A stretch of 64,000 nt of DNA from Chryseobacterium cheonjiense (GCF_012927265.1 NZ_JABBGF010000001.1:1858502-1922501), one strand, 5' to 3'; shown: positions 41,874 to 50,705, numbered from the stretch's first letter. The notes: generated by a model not told the origin, from the letters alone. Made by a program: numbers and translations.

Positions 41874-43238
41874 ATGTACAGAATGCTGAAATTTTTAATC
41901 CTAATTCGAAGATCTTTAAAAAAGTCCTTCGACAATATTCACAACGAACAGCTGAAGCATAATCTGCTGCAGGCCGTTCCTTTTTGGATAGGTTCTGTCA
42001 TTACAGGTTTTGTAGCGGTGATGTACGCTAAAATCTTTGCCTGGGGAGAACATCTTCTGAATTATATCCTGAACTGGCATTTGTGGATGATTTTCATTAT
42101 TGCTCCCATCGGTTTTGTATTGTCGTGGTGGCTGGTGAAAGAATTCGCTCCGTATGCAAAAGGCAGCGGAATCCCTCAGGTGATGGCCGCGGTAGAGCTT
42201 GCCAATCCGAAAGAGCATAAAAAAATACGAAGTCTATTAAGTCTAAAAATTATAGTTTTCAAAATACTTTCATCCGTCATTTTGGTTATCGGAGGCGGTG
42301 CGGTTGGCCGGGAAGGTCCTACGATTCAGGTGGCCGGTTCAGTTTTCAGAAAAGTAAATGAATATCTTCCGGATTGGTGGCCTAAGATTTCCAAGAAAAA
42401 TATGATCATGACAGGTGCTGCCGCCGGACTTGCCGCAGCTTTCAACACCCCTCTCGGCGGAATTGTTTTTGCTGTTGAGGAACTTTCGAAAACTCACATC
42501 AATTATTTTAAAACCGCCTTATTTACGGCTGTTATTATTGCCGGTCTTACGGCTCAGACACTGGCCGGATCTTATTTATATTTAGGTTATCCGAAAACAA
42601 ATGATGTTTCATTAATGGTCATGTTCCCGATCATTCTTGTTGCCGGAGTTGCCGGAATTCTTGCCAGTCAGCTTTCCGTAATCATGTTAAAAATTACAGC
42701 CTGGAAAAAAAGAAAACTGAAAACCGACAGGGCCAATGTTGCTTTTCTTATTATTTCCGCATTAATTATTGCATCCGTCGCCTTCTTCATTAACCGTGAA
42801 ATTTTGGGTTCCGGAAAAGAAATCATGGAACGTATTCTTTACACTGATGAAAAACACGAAGACTGGTATGTTCCTGTTTTAAGAATGTTAGGGCCTGCGC
42901 TATCCTTTACTTCCGGAGGTGCGGGAGGAATTTTTGCGCCTGCTTTAACGGCCGGAGCAACGGTTGGCTCCGTAATTTCAGGATTTATTGATCTAAGCCC
43001 GAATGAAACCAATGTTGTAGTTCTCGGAGGAATGGTTGCTTTTTTAACCGGCATTACACGAGCTCCGTTTACATCAGCCATTATTGTTCTGGAAATGACC
43101 GACAGACATTCGTTAATATTTCATCTGATGCTTGCCGGAATGGTTTCTTCCATTGCCTCAATTCTTGTCAGCAGGCATTCTCTGTATGATCTGATCAAAG
43201 TTGGTTTCCTGGAAGAGATACGGAAAGAAAAAAATTAA
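41874..43238 (+). CDS. ClC-type chloride channel or H+/Cl- antiporter
   Basis: 454 residues, about twelve or more membrane helices. The ion-selectivity motifs are present: GSGIPQV near 97, GREGPTIQ with the gating Glu near 144, GGAGGIFAPALTAGATVGS near 345. A second acidic pair (FAVEELS) is at the place of the proton-transfer Glu203 of E. coli ClcA. Both glutamates are intact, so an antiporter is more likely than a pure channel. No C-terminal CBS domains. The start could be either Met1 or Met4. Transcribed alone on the plus strand. Confidence 0.9.
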   Translation: MYRMLKFLILIRRSLKKSFDNIHNEQLKHNLLQAVPFWIGSVITGFVAVMYAKIFAWGEHLLNYILNWHLWMIFIIAPIGFVLSWWLVKEFAPYAKGSGIPQVMAAVELANPKEHKKIRSLLSLKIIVFKILSSVILVIGGGAVGREGPTIQVAGSVFRKVNEYLPDWWPKISKKNMIMTGAAAGLAAAFNTPLGGIVFAVEELSKTHINYFKTALFTAVIIAGLTAQTLAGSYLYLGYPKTNDVSLMVMFPIILVAGVAGILASQLSVIMLKITAWKKRKLKTDRANVAFLIISALIIASVAFFINREILGSGKEIMERILYTDEKHEDWYVPVLRMLGPALSFTSGGAGGIFAPALTAGATVGSVISGFIDLSPNETNVVVLGGMVAFLTGITRAPFTSAIIVLEMTDRHSLIFHLMLAGMVSSIASILVSRHSLYDLIKVGFLEEIRKEKN

Positions 43239-43347
43239 TTGTTTTTTTAATCTAAATCAATAGTACTAAAATTTCCGGAATGAAAAATCTGTCAGATGGT
43301 CTTAAAAATTTGAAGAACTCTTTCCGTAAATGTTAAACGCTGTCATT

Positions 43348-43458
43348 TCCTAGCCCCGATCGAACGGCATGTCTGAGCTCTTTCCCTTGGTTTCGGCGGC
43401 GGCAAAGCCGCCGCCGAAACCAAGGGAAAAGCGAGTAGTGAGAGCGGGAAAAAGCTCC
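43348..43458 (+). ncRNA. Structured palindromic element, copy B (candidate ncRNA, possibly Flavo-1-like)
   Basis: About 111 bases. The order is TCCTAGCCCCGAT, GAACGGCATGTCTGAGCTC, a perfect 23-bp hairpin with AAA loop, then AAGCGAGTAGTGAGAGCGGG and GAAAAAGCTCC. Compared with copy A at 31935-32042, the stem base reads CCCTTGG/CCAAGGG instead of TCTGG/CCAGA: changed on both arms so that pairing is kept. The outer blocks CCCG and CGGG also pair here where copy A has CCGG/CCGG. It is on the same strand as, and upstream of, rpsF. Confidence 0.5.
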
Positions 43459-43561
43459 TTTTACAAGAAATGTAATTTTACCTGCCATAAAGTTATGGTT
43501 AACTTGTACCTATTATGTAACAAAATCCTACTGCATTATTGTATATTATAAATATATTTCC

Positions 43562-43569
43562 TACTTTTG
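43562..43569 (+). promoter_or_regulatory. -7 promoter element of the rpsF operon
   Basis: TACTTTTG, 34 nt before the chosen rpsF ATG. It excludes the longer frame beginning at 43567. Confidence 0.65.
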
Positions 43570-43602
43570 CACCTCGAAATAATTAACAAATTTTTTAACA
43601 TT

Positions 43603-43944
43603 ATGAACAATTACGAAACTGTTTTCATTTTAACTCCCGTTCTATCTGAAGCTCAGGTGGAGGAAGCAGTGAACAAGTATGTAGATCTTATCAAAGAAAA
43701 GAACTGCGAAATCGTTGCTAAAGAAAACTGGGGATTAAAAAAATTAGCTTACCCGATCCAATTGAAAAAGAACGGATTCTACACTTTAATTGAATTTAAA
43801 GGTGAAGGTTCTGTAGTTGCTGATTTAGAATTAGCATTCAAGCGTGACGAGAGAGTAATCCGTTACCTTACTACAAAACTAGACAAACACGCTGTTGACT
43901 ACGCTGTAACTAGAAGAGCAAAAGTAAAAGCAGCTAAAGCTTAA
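43603..43944 (+). CDS. rpsF: 30S ribosomal protein S6
   Basis: 113 residues from [19 protein letters not shown], the normal S6 start. The frame extends 12 codons upstream, but a promoter element overlaps that region. Conserved segments [25 protein letters not shown] and [18 protein letters not shown] are present. S6 binds the central domain of 16S rRNA with S18, whose gene follows 31 nt later. First gene of rpsF-rpsR-rplI. Confidence 0.97.
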   Translation: MNNYETVFILTPVLSEAQVEEAVNKYVDLIKEKNCEIVAKENWGLKKLAYPIQLKKNGFYTLIEFKGEGSVVADLELAFKRDERVIRYLTTKLDKHAVDYAVTRRAKVKAAKA

Positions 43945-43975
43945 TTATTAACCCTATTTTTTAAAATTACAAGAC

Positions 43976-44278
43976 ATGGCAATAGACGAAATGGCTAAAC
44001 AAGCCTCAGCTGGAGGAGAATCTGAAGTAAAATTCCTTACTCCGCTTGATATCAATACAAAATCTGAAAAGAAATATTGTAGATTCAAAAAATACGGAAT
44101 TAAGCACGTTGATTACAAAGATGCTGATTTCTTATTACAGTTCGTAAACGAACAAGGTAAAATCTTACCAAGAAGATACACCGGAACTTCTTTGAAATAC
44201 CAGAGAAAAGTTTCTGCTGCAATCAAAAGAGCAAGACACCTTGCGTTACTACCATACGTAGCTGACTTATTGAAATAA
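43976..44278 (+). CDS. rpsR: 30S ribosomal protein S18
   Basis: 100 residues. The S18 core is present ([62 protein letters not shown]), with a flavobacterial N-terminal extension of about 25 residues. Partner of S6 on the small-subunit platform. It is separated from rplI by 155 nt of AT-rich sequence with an imperfect inverted repeat, unusually long for a ribosomal operon. Confidence 0.97.
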   Translation: MAIDEMAKQASAGGESEVKFLTPLDINTKSEKKYCRFKKYGIKHVDYKDADFLLQFVNEQGKILPRRYTGTSLKYQRKVSAAIKRARHLALLPYVADLLK

Positions 44279-44433
44279 AAAAATTGCAATTAGCCATTAG
44301 CGTTAGCTTTTGGCTTTTTGTTGCTGAATAAATAATTAATTCTAACTTGATTTTAGATAATAGATTTAAGGTTTGAGACAAAATGTCTAACATCTGATTT
44401 CTAAATTCTAACATCTAAAAAAGGACAACAACA
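44279..44433. other. 155-nt spacer between rpsR and rplI with an imperfect inverted repeat
   Basis: It includes TTAGATAATAGATTT near 44355 and the inverted match AAATTCTAACATCTAA at 44403-44418, forming a long imperfect stem. No terminator and no ORF. The spacing is unusual within a ribosomal-protein operon. Confidence 0.55.
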
Positions 44434-44934
44434 ATGGACATTATCCTAAAAAAAGACGTAGAAAATTTAGGTCTTGAATTCGACACAGTAAGCGTAAAGC
44501 CAGGTTATGCTAGAAACTTCTTAATTCCTCAGGGATACGCACTTTTGGCAACTCCTAAAAACAAAGCAGCTCTTGAAGCTACTTTGGAAGCGAGAAAAGA
44601 AGAAGAAGCTAAATTAATCGCTGCTGCAAACGCTGTAGTTGAGCAATTGAAAAAAACTTCTATTACTATTCCTGCAAAAGTAGGTTCTGGTGATAAATTA
44701 TTCGGATCTATCAACAATGCAGATCTTTCTGCAGCTCTTGGAAAAGCAGGAGTATCTGTAGAGAAGAAATACATCAAAATCCCAGGAAACACTATCAAGA
44801 GAACTGGTAAAGTAACTGCTAACATCAGACTACACAGAAATGTAGAATACAATTTCGAATTCGATATCGTATCTGATGCACCGGTAGAAGCTGCTCCTGC
44901 TAAAAAGGAAGAAGCTAAATCTGAAGAGGCTTAA
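44434..44934 (+). CDS. rplI: 50S ribosomal protein L9
   Basis: 166 residues. N-terminal rRNA-binding domain (MDIILKKDVENLGLEFDTVSVKPGYARNFLIPQGYALLATPKN), connecting helix and C-terminal domain (KVGSGDKLFGSINNADLSAAL). An extra ~18-residue tail rich in Ala, Glu and Lys (EAAPAKKEEAKSEEA) makes it longer than the usual ~150 residues. L9 binds 23S rRNA near the L1 stalk and limits frameshifting. Last gene of the operon, with a strong terminator. Confidence 0.97.
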   Translation: MDIILKKDVENLGLEFDTVSVKPGYARNFLIPQGYALLATPKNKAALEATLEARKEEEAKLIAAANAVVEQLKKTSITIPAKVGSGDKLFGSINNADLSAALGKAGVSVEKKYIKIPGNTIKRTGKVTANIRLHRNVEYNFEFDIVSDAPVEAAPAKKEEAKSEEA

Positions 44935-44957
44935 TCAATAAGACTTTTTACCATACA

Positions 44958-44982
44958 AAACCACTTCAAGTTGAAGTGGTTT
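44958..44982 (+). terminator. Intrinsic terminator of the rpsF-rpsR-rplI operon
   Basis: Stem AAACCACTTCAA/TTGAAGTGGTTT followed by TTTTTT on the plus strand. Preceded by the 15-mer TTTTTACCATACAAA. Confidence 0.88.
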
Positions 44983-45103
44983 TTTTTATATACCACTCCG
45001 TTCCTGTACAATGATTGTAAATATAAATTGTTCGCTATAGGATTCCATATCCGTTAAAAAGCATTTAGGCAGAAAATTTGCTTTAGTTCCTGAAATTATT
45101 TTT

Positions 45104-46471
45104 ATGGAAATCAGTGAAATTGTTTCAAAGCAAAAAGAATTTTTCAGCACCCATCAGACGAAAAATATCAGATTTCGGAAAATGTACCTTGAGAAACTTA
45201 AAGCACTTCTCATCAGCAATGAAAAGCTTTTGTATGAAGCTATTAAACAAGATTTCGGCAAATCAGAATTTGATACGTTCACTACGGAAATTTCATTTGT
45301 TATTAACGATATCAATTATTACCTGAAAAATCTGAAATCACTTTCCAGGCCTAAAAAAGTAAGCACCAATCTTATCAACCAAATTGGAAAAAGCATCGTT
45401 TTTCCGGAACCGCTGGGAAATGTACTGGTTATCGGAGCATGGAACTACCCTTATCAGCTCTCGCTCTCCCCTGTCGTTGCAGCACTTGCCGCAGGAAACT
45501 GCTGTATTGTAAAACCCAGTGAGATTGCCGAAAATACAATGAAAGCAATTACTACAATCATCAACGAAAATTTCCCTCCCGAATATTTATATTCCTATGA
45601 AGGCGGTGTAGAAGAAACCACAGAGCTTCTGAAGCTCAGATTTGATAAAATATTTTTTACCGGAAGTACGAAAGTAGGGAAAATAGTATATGAAGCCGCC
45701 TCAAAAAACCTGACTCCCGTAACCCTGGAGCTTGGCGGTAAGTCTCCGGCCATTGTTACCAAAGATGCCAATCTTGAAGTTGCAGCTAAAAGAATTGTCT
45801 GGGGAAAATTTCTAAATGCCGGCCAAACCTGTGTTGCTCCGGATTATTTGCTGATTGAAGAAACGGTAAAAGAACAGTTTCTTGAAACGCTTACAAAATA
45901 TATCAAGACATTTAATTATCAGGCGGGCTCCGGGCATTACACCAAAATCATCAATCTTAAAAACTTTGATCGCCTCATTGCACTTATAGATGCTGAGAAA
46001 GTTTATTCCGGTGGAAGTTATGACCACGAAAAGCTGTTTATAGAACCTACCGTCCTATCAAACATCAGCTGGACTGACAAGATCATGCAGGAAGAGATTT
46101 TCGGGCCTCTTTTGCCTGTTATTTCATTTACAAACTACAATATCATCATCAATCAAATTTGTGAGCTTGAAAAGCCTCTCGCAGCCTATCTTTTTACCAA
46201 TAATTCTGAAGAGAAAGAAATCTTTAAAAATAAACTCTCTTTCGGAGGAGGCTGTATCAATGATGTCATGATGCATCTGGGTAATGAAAACCTTCCTTTC
46301 GGCGGTGTAGGAAACTCGGGAATAGGAAATTACCACGGAAAATTCGGCTTTGAAACATTTTCTCACCAAAAAGCTATTCTGGAAAAAGCAACCTGGGGCG
46401 AACCCGATATAAAATATCCACCCTACTCTGAAAAGAAACTGGGATGGATCCGAAAGATTATTAATTTTTGA
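45104..46471 (+). CDS. Aldehyde dehydrogenase family protein (ALDH3-like)
   Basis: 455 residues, the short form typical of class 3 ALDH. The general base is Glu209 in LELGGKSPA and the nucleophile Cys243 in FLNAGQTCVAPDYLL. The NAD(P) region (GAWNYPYQLSLSPVVAALAAGNCCIVKPSE, FTGSTKVGK) is also present. Oxidises aldehydes to acids, often fatty or aromatic aldehydes in this class. A hydrophilic C-terminal tail ends the protein. Single gene, convergent with the thioredoxin-like gene. Confidence 0.92.
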   Translation: MEISEIVSKQKEFFSTHQTKNIRFRKMYLEKLKALLISNEKLLYEAIKQDFGKSEFDTFTTEISFVINDINYYLKNLKSLSRPKKVSTNLINQIGKSIVFPEPLGNVLVIGAWNYPYQLSLSPVVAALAAGNCCIVKPSEIAENTMKAITTIINENFPPEYLYSYEGGVEETTELLKLRFDKIFFTGSTKVGKIVYEAASKNLTPVTLELGGKSPAIVTKDANLEVAAKRIVWGKFLNAGQTCVAPDYLLIEETVKEQFLETLTKYIKTFNYQAGSGHYTKIINLKNFDRLIALIDAEKVYSGGSYDHEKLFIEPTVLSNISWTDKIMQEEIFGPLLPVISFTNYNIIINQICELEKPLAAYLFTNNSEEKEIFKNKLSFGGGCINDVMMHLGNENLPFGGVGNSGIGNYHGKFGFETFSHQKAILEKATWGEPDIKYPPYSEKKLGWIRKIINF

Positions 46472-46485
46472 GATGTGTTAAAAAG

Positions 46486-46510
46486 AAAAACCGGGAAATT
46501 CCCGGTTTTT
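46486..46510. terminator. Bidirectional terminator between the ALDH and thioredoxin-like genes
   Basis: 10-bp stem AAAAACCGGG/CCCGGTTTTT with a short AT loop. It has a T tract on the plus strand and an equivalent one on the minus strand (TTTTTCTTTTT). It lies between two convergent stop codons. Confidence 0.85.
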
Positions 46511-47084
46511 ATGATTTCTTTGGAGTCCATTTATTGAAAAACTCTTTTACCTTTTCAAGGCTGTACCCTTTCCCTTCTTCCAGAACATCACTCTGCTGAA
46601 CATGGATCATTTTTCCGTTCTTATCAAGGATAATAAAAACCGGATATCCGAATTTCTCGCCGGGATTTCCGTATTCGGCAAAAACTTTTTCATTTTTGTT
46701 ATCAGGAGAATAATTCAGGTGATAGTATTCGTAGTTTTTATCAACTATTGCCTTCAGTTCCGGTGTGGTCTGAACAAACTGATTGAATCTCAGACACCAG
46801 ATACACCAATTCCCTCCTGCCTGAATTATAATATTTTTTTTCTCCTTTTTGGCTTTGGCAATAAGATTCTGAATATCTTTCCCGGCATCAGCTTTAGGAT
46901 CATAAGGCTTTGGTAATTTTGCCTTCTCTTCCGCAGCTTTCTTTTTAGCATCCAGCTCAGAATGTTCAGTCTTTATCAACAGTGCCTTTTCATCATTCTT
47001 TCTTTCGTCTGCCTGCTGTTTTACATTCTGGGAAAAAGCAAAAAAGCTCATCCCCAAGAAACCTATTAATGATAACTTTTTCAT
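46509..47084 (-). CDS. Exported thioredoxin-like protein
   Basis: 191 residues. Signal peptide MKKLSLIGFLGMSFFAFSQ, a Lys/Glu-rich helical linker to about residue 65, then a thioredoxin fold with the redox motif WCIWC (Cys94, Cys97) in IIIQAGGNWCIWCLRFN. A cis-proline segment (GYPVFIILDKNGK) lies near 155. Expected in the periplasm, in disulfide reduction or exchange; partner unknown. Its -7 element is at 47119-47126, back to back with that of the acyltransferase operon. Confidence 0.85.
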   Translation of the reverse strand: MKKLSLIGFLGMSFFAFSQNVKQQADERKNDEKALLIKTEHSELDAKKKAAEEKAKLPKPYDPKADAGKDIQNLIAKAKKEKKNIIIQAGGNWCIWCLRFNQFVQTTPELKAIVDKNYEYYHLNYSPDNKNEKVFAEYGNPGEKFGYPVFIILDKNGKMIHVQQSDVLEEGKGYSLEKVKEFFNKWTPKKS

Positions 47085-47118
47085 ATGGTAAAATTAAAAA
47101 AATATGACTATTTGCATG

Positions 47119-47126
47119 CAAAAATA
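47119..47126 (-). promoter_or_regulatory. -7 promoter element of the thioredoxin-like gene
   Basis: Reads TATTTTTG on the minus strand, 35 nt before the ATG. Confidence 0.6.
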
Positions 47127-47147
47127 CAACCATATTTTTATTATCCG

Positions 47148-47155
47148 TAAATTTG
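47148..47155 (+). promoter_or_regulatory. -7 promoter element of the acyltransferase operon
   Basis: TAAATTTG, ending 8 nt before the ATG at 47164. Transcription would start almost at the start codon. Confidence 0.6.
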
Positions 47156-47163
47156 CCTGTTTT

Positions 47164-48048
47164 ATGAATTTTTTAATCAAGATATTATACTTCATTTCTA
47201 AGCTTCCCCTGAAAATATTATATATTTTTGCGGATATAATGTTCTTCCTGAACTATTATTTTGTAGGGTACCGCAAGAATGTTATAACCAAAAACCTTAA
47301 AAATTCATTTCCTGAAAAATCTGACGAAGAAATAGAAGAAATAAGAAAAAACTTTTATCGTAATTTTTCAGATTACCTCGTGGAAACCATTAAATCATTC
47401 AGTATTTCGGAAACAGAATCGAGGGTAAGGATGCAGCATATTAACCAGGAACTTTTTCACGAAGCGAAAGAAGAGGGTAAAAATATCATCCTTCTTGCCG
47501 GGCATGTTTTCAATTGGGAGTGGATCAATGCATTGGCAACAATAATTCCCCAAGATCATTGCCACCCTGTATACCGAAAGGTAAACAGTGACTTCTGGGA
47601 AAACCAGATGAAGAATGTCCGAAATAAATTCGGGAATGAAGCTCTTGAAGCAAAAGAAGTAATTCTCAACATTGTAAGGTCAAAAAACGATGGAAGCTCT
47701 GCCTATATGTTTGTGGCCGACCAGACTCCGCATTTTGCACACATTACCTACGGGCTGGAATTCCTTAATCAGAGAACCCCTGTTTTTACGGGCTATGACA
47801 GGCTGGCAACGAAAATGGATCTTGCGTTCATTTATTGTGAAATGAAAAAGGTGAAGCGTGGATTTTATCAGGTAAACTATCACAGGATCTATCCGGACGG
47901 GGAAAAGTTTGTGGAACATGAGGTGGTAAAAAAATTCCATAAATTATTGGAAAAGACCATTAATAAACGTCCCGACAATTATCTCTGGTCACACAGAAAA
48001 TGGAAATATCAGGATTCTATTAAAAATTTTGATTCAGAAAAAAAGTAA
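47164..48048 (+). CDS. Lysophospholipid / lipid A biosynthesis acyltransferase (LpxL/HtrB family)
   Basis: 294 residues from the ATG at 47164. The longer open frame to 47104 would start upstream of the promoter element and is rejected. An N-terminal membrane anchor (FLIKILYFISKLPLKILYIFADIMFFLNYYFVGY) precedes the acyltransferase box HVFNWE (His-x4-acidic) near residue 112 and the conserved VADQTPH and LWSHRKWK segments. LpxL-type enzymes add a secondary acyl chain to lipid A; ornithine-lipid and other acyltransferases share the fold. First gene of a four-gene plus-strand operon. Confidence 0.87.
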   Translation: MNFLIKILYFISKLPLKILYIFADIMFFLNYYFVGYRKNVITKNLKNSFPEKSDEEIEEIRKNFYRNFSDYLVETIKSFSISETESRVRMQHINQELFHEAKEEGKNIILLAGHVFNWEWINALATIIPQDHCHPVYRKVNSDFWENQMKNVRNKFGNEALEAKEVILNIVRSKNDGSSAYMFVADQTPHFAHITYGLEFLNQRTPVFTGYDRLATKMDLAFIYCEMKKVKRGFYQVNYHRIYPDGEKFVEHEVVKKFHKLLEKTINKRPDNYLWSHRKWKYQDSIKNFDSEKK

Positions 48049-48055
48049 AAACCGA

Positions 48056-49027
48056 ATGTCAAAAAAGTTAGCTGTTGTCATCTTAAACTGGAACGGAAAA
48101 TCATGGCTTGAAAAATTTCTTCCAAGTGTAGTGCGTTTTTCTCCACAATCTGATATTTATGTAGTTGACAATTTTTCTACTGATGATTCCGTTGATTTTT
48201 TACAGCATTATTTCCCGAAAGTAAAGATTATCAAAAATGATAAAAATTACGGTTTTGCGGGCGGTTATAATGAAGGATTAAAACATATTGACAACGAAAT
48301 ATACTGTCTTCTAAATTCGGATGTAGAAGTTACTGAAAACTGGGCGGAGCCGGTATTGCAACTATTTGAAAAAGATCCCGCAATTGCGGCGGCACAGCCT
48401 AAGATCCTTTCCTATGAAAGAAAAAATTACTTTGAATTTGCGGGTGCTGCGGGAGGTTTGATTGACAATCTTGGATATCCGTACTGCAGAGGAAGAATTT
48501 TTGATGATATTGAGGAAGATCACGGACAATACAATGATGAAACGGAAATTTTCTGGGCTTCAGGATGTTGTTTATTCATCCGTTCCAAAGATTTTTGGGA
48601 ACAAAATGGTTTTGATGAGAGATTCTTTGCCCATCAGGAAGAAATTGACCTTTGCTGGAGACTAATTAATTCGGGGAAAAAGATTTTTTATACCGGGAAA
48701 TCTGAAGTTTATCATGTAGGAGGAGGAACACTGAATAAGCAAAGCGCAAAAAAAACGTTCCTTAATATGAGGAATAACCTTTCTATGCTGCTGAAAAATC
48801 TGCCCTTTCCACAGCTGATTGCCGTGCTGTTTTCAAGACTTTGTCTTGACGGGTTTGCAGCAATATATTTTGGCTATAAATATGGGATTTCCCATTTCTG
48901 GGCGGTAGGAAAAGCACATTTTGCTTTTTATACGCATATTCCGGGGACATGGAAAAGACGCCAGAAGCATCAGAAACATCAATTTCATCAATCTAAATGG
49001 TTGATTTTTAAACATTATTTGAAATGA
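48056..49027 (+). CDS. Glycosyltransferase family 2
   Basis: 323 residues from MSKKLAVVILNWNG. The ATG at 48056 lies 7 nt past the acyltransferase stop codon; an open frame 9 codons longer overlaps that gene and is less likely. GT-A fold signs are VVILNWNGKSW, a NYGFAGGYNEGL segment, and the nucleotide-sugar motif LLNSDVEV near residue 85. The EEIDLCWRLINSGKKIFYTG segment near 200 is shared with rhamnosyl- and dTDP-sugar transferases. Probably acts on a cell-surface glycan; the acceptor is unknown. Confidence 0.87.
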   Translation: MSKKLAVVILNWNGKSWLEKFLPSVVRFSPQSDIYVVDNFSTDDSVDFLQHYFPKVKIIKNDKNYGFAGGYNEGLKHIDNEIYCLLNSDVEVTENWAEPVLQLFEKDPAIAAAQPKILSYERKNYFEFAGAAGGLIDNLGYPYCRGRIFDDIEEDHGQYNDETEIFWASGCCLFIRSKDFWEQNGFDERFFAHQEEIDLCWRLINSGKKIFYTGKSEVYHVGGGTLNKQSAKKTFLNMRNNLSMLLKNLPFPQLIAVLFSRLCLDGFAAIYFGYKYGISHFWAVGKAHFAFYTHIPGTWKRRQKHQKHQFHQSKWLIFKHYLK

Positions 49028-49626
49028 AAACAACTCCATTATTATTATTTTTATTTTTCTTTCAGCTCGGATTTTCACAAAAAAACGCATGGTCTGCTAT
49101 TGACAAAAGCTACAGTATCAGGACAATCTCTGAAAAAGGCACGGAAACGGTAAAAGACGAGGATCCTGTAAAGGTTACCATCTTCTCGTTCAGAAATCTC
49201 GTAGACAATATGGATCCTGAAAAGGAAAAATCCGTATCTGAAAAATCGGTTTCTTTTAAAGACATCCGGGACAAAGTTGACAGAAAGGGTAAAGTGAATT
49301 TTAAAAAAGGTTCCGTTTATCTGGTAAGGCTTCAGGATGGTATACAGGGTGGAAGATTCCGTATCACAATAAATAAAAATGCTGATAAAAAGGCGGTAGA
49401 TAATCTCAATAAATTTCTTTCTGAAAAAATAACCCACGGAAGTATTCTGAAAGAAACTATTGACACACCTGAACGTAAAAATGTAATTACAGGCTTTATT
49501 ATTACCATCAGTGATAATGACGATGTTACTGCAGATACCTTAAAAGAAAAGTTCAGCAGTGAAATAAACGATATTATCAGGGTTGCCACCAATAAAAGTA
49601 CTTTGTTTTTTAAAATAACAACATAA
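49024..49626 (+). CDS. Secreted protein of unknown function
   Basis: 200 residues. Signal peptide MKTTPLLLFLFFFQLGFSQ, then a soluble Lys/Asp-rich domain (mature part about 180 residues) with no recognised motif. The ATG overlaps the glycosyltransferase stop codon (ATGA), so translation is coupled. Expected in the periplasm or outer membrane. Its place between a surface glycosyltransferase and an exonuclease gives no clear hint of function. Confidence 0.7.
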   Translation: MKTTPLLLFLFFFQLGFSQKNAWSAIDKSYSIRTISEKGTETVKDEDPVKVTIFSFRNLVDNMDPEKEKSVSEKSVSFKDIRDKVDRKGKVNFKKGSVYLVRLQDGIQGGRFRITINKNADKKAVDNLNKFLSEKITHGSILKETIDTPERKNVITGFIITISDNDDVTADTLKEKFSSEINDIIRVATNKSTLFFKITT

Positions 49627-49632
49627 TTGGGT

Positions 49633-50187
49633 ATGGATTTTTGTGCAATAGATTTTGAGACTGCTACCCATGAGAGAAACTCTGCATGTGAACTGGGAGT
49701 GTGTATTGTGCAGGATTCTAAAATTGTAGAAACTAAAACCTGGCTGATTAAACCGCCGAGTTTTCCCTACTTCAGTCCTTTTAATGTAGATGTTCACGGA
49801 ATTTTACCTGATCATGTAAAAGATGCTCCTACTTTTGACGAAATCTGGTATGAAGTAGAGGAAATGATGTACGGGACTTTAATGATTGCTCACAATGCAG
49901 GATTTGATGCCGGTGTTTTACGCGGATGCCTGAATCATTACGGGATGTTTACTCCTAAATTAAATTACTTATGCAGTATTCAGCTTGCCAAAAAATCCTG
50001 GAATTATCTTCCACGGTATGGGCTGAAACATCTTGCAGAATACCACCAGCTAAGCTTCAATCACCACAGAGCTGGTGATGATGCAGAAGTGTGCGCAAAA
50101 ATATCTTTACTGGCTTTTGAAAAGCTGTTTCTCACAAGCAATGAAGAAGTAAATGAACTGATGAAATTAAAAATAAAAAAACTTTAA
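49633..50187 (+). CDS. 3'-5' exonuclease (DEDDh family)
   Basis: 184 residues. The four metal ligands are present in order: Asp7 and Glu9 (CAIDFETA), Asp92 (AHNAGFDAGVL), and the HRAGDD block with His145 and Asp149. This matches DnaQ/RNase T-type exonucleases, the small stand-alone kind. It removes nucleotides from the 3' end of DNA or RNA; the substrate is not predictable. A TTG 6 nt upstream (49627) is an alternative start. Last gene of the acyltransferase operon. Confidence 0.88.
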   Translation: MDFCAIDFETATHERNSACELGVCIVQDSKIVETKTWLIKPPSFPYFSPFNVDVHGILPDHVKDAPTFDEIWYEVEEMMYGTLMIAHNAGFDAGVLRGCLNHYGMFTPKLNYLCSIQLAKKSWNYLPRYGLKHLAEYHQLSFNHHRAGDDAEVCAKISLLAFEKLFLTSNEEVNELMKLKIKKL

Positions 50188-50263
50188 TTTATTTTTTGTT
50201 TTCATGCTAATATGTAAAAGGATAAATTCCAAATTATAGAATTAATTCCGGATTACAGAATTA

Positions 50264-50653
50264 TCAGTTGCTTAAAACTTCTGACAAGAGATTAAATTTC
50301 GGAATATCAATTTCAAAATTTTCCTGGGTTTCCATATTTCTGACAAGGTATTTTCCGCTCATATTCCCCACTCCGGAACGAAGCATTACATTGGAAAAGT
50401 AGGCGAAATTTTCATTGCTGGAAATTTCTGGTGTCAGTCCTATAACGCCGTCTCCAATAATTTCCGTATAGCCGAATCCTACATCAAAAATCAACCATTT
50501 TCTTTTGAGGATCTTAATCGGAAAATTACCATCATTTTCGATCGTTATATTATACTTGAAAACATATCTGTTTTCAGATGGATAACTGTTTTTGCTATCA
50601 TATTCAGGTATTACTGAAACTTTGATATTAGAGGTCATTTTTGAGAACATCAT
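50264..50653 (-). CDS. apaG: ApaG family protein
   Basis: 129 residues. Single ApaG/F-box-associated beta-sandwich domain: VIPEYDSKNSYPSENRYVFKYNITIENDG, LKRKWLIFDVGFGYTEIIGDGVIGLTPEISSNENFAYFSNVMLRSGVGNMSGKYLV. Linked to Co2+/Mg2+ efflux by genetics in enterobacteria; biochemical role unclear. A second Met (codon 6, 50638) is a possible start. Convergent with the exonuclease operon, followed by a short AT-rich gap. Confidence 0.9.
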   Translation of the reverse strand: MMFSKMTSNIKVSVIPEYDSKNSYPSENRYVFKYNITIENDGNFPIKILKRKWLIFDVGFGYTEIIGDGVIGLTPEISSNENFAYFSNVMLRSGVGNMSGKYLVRNMETQENFEIDIPKFNLLSEVLSN

Positions 50654-50679
50654 CTTGGTATTTCCTTAAAATATACAAA

Positions 50680-50705
50680 AATCTCGCCCTTTTTAGAGCG
50701 AGATT
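50680..50705 (-). terminator. Intrinsic terminator of the sucA-sucB unit
   Basis: 8-bp stem AATCTCGC/GCGAGATT with a 10-nt loop, followed on the minus strand by TTTTGTATATTTT. It lies 28 nt past the sucB stop codon. Confidence 0.75.

Larger units (their letters stand above)
43239..43602. other. 364-nt intergenic region between the ClC gene and rpsF
   Basis: It contains copy B of the structured palindromic element (43348-43458) and the rpsF -7 element (43562-43569). No gene or terminator hairpin of the usual kind was seen after the ClC gene; the palindromic element is the only strong hairpin. Confidence 0.8.

Noticed and set aside
43369..43551. 60-codon plus-strand open frame crossing palindromic element B
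   Set aside because: Same reason as for element A. The translated sequence is low in complexity and unlike any protein.
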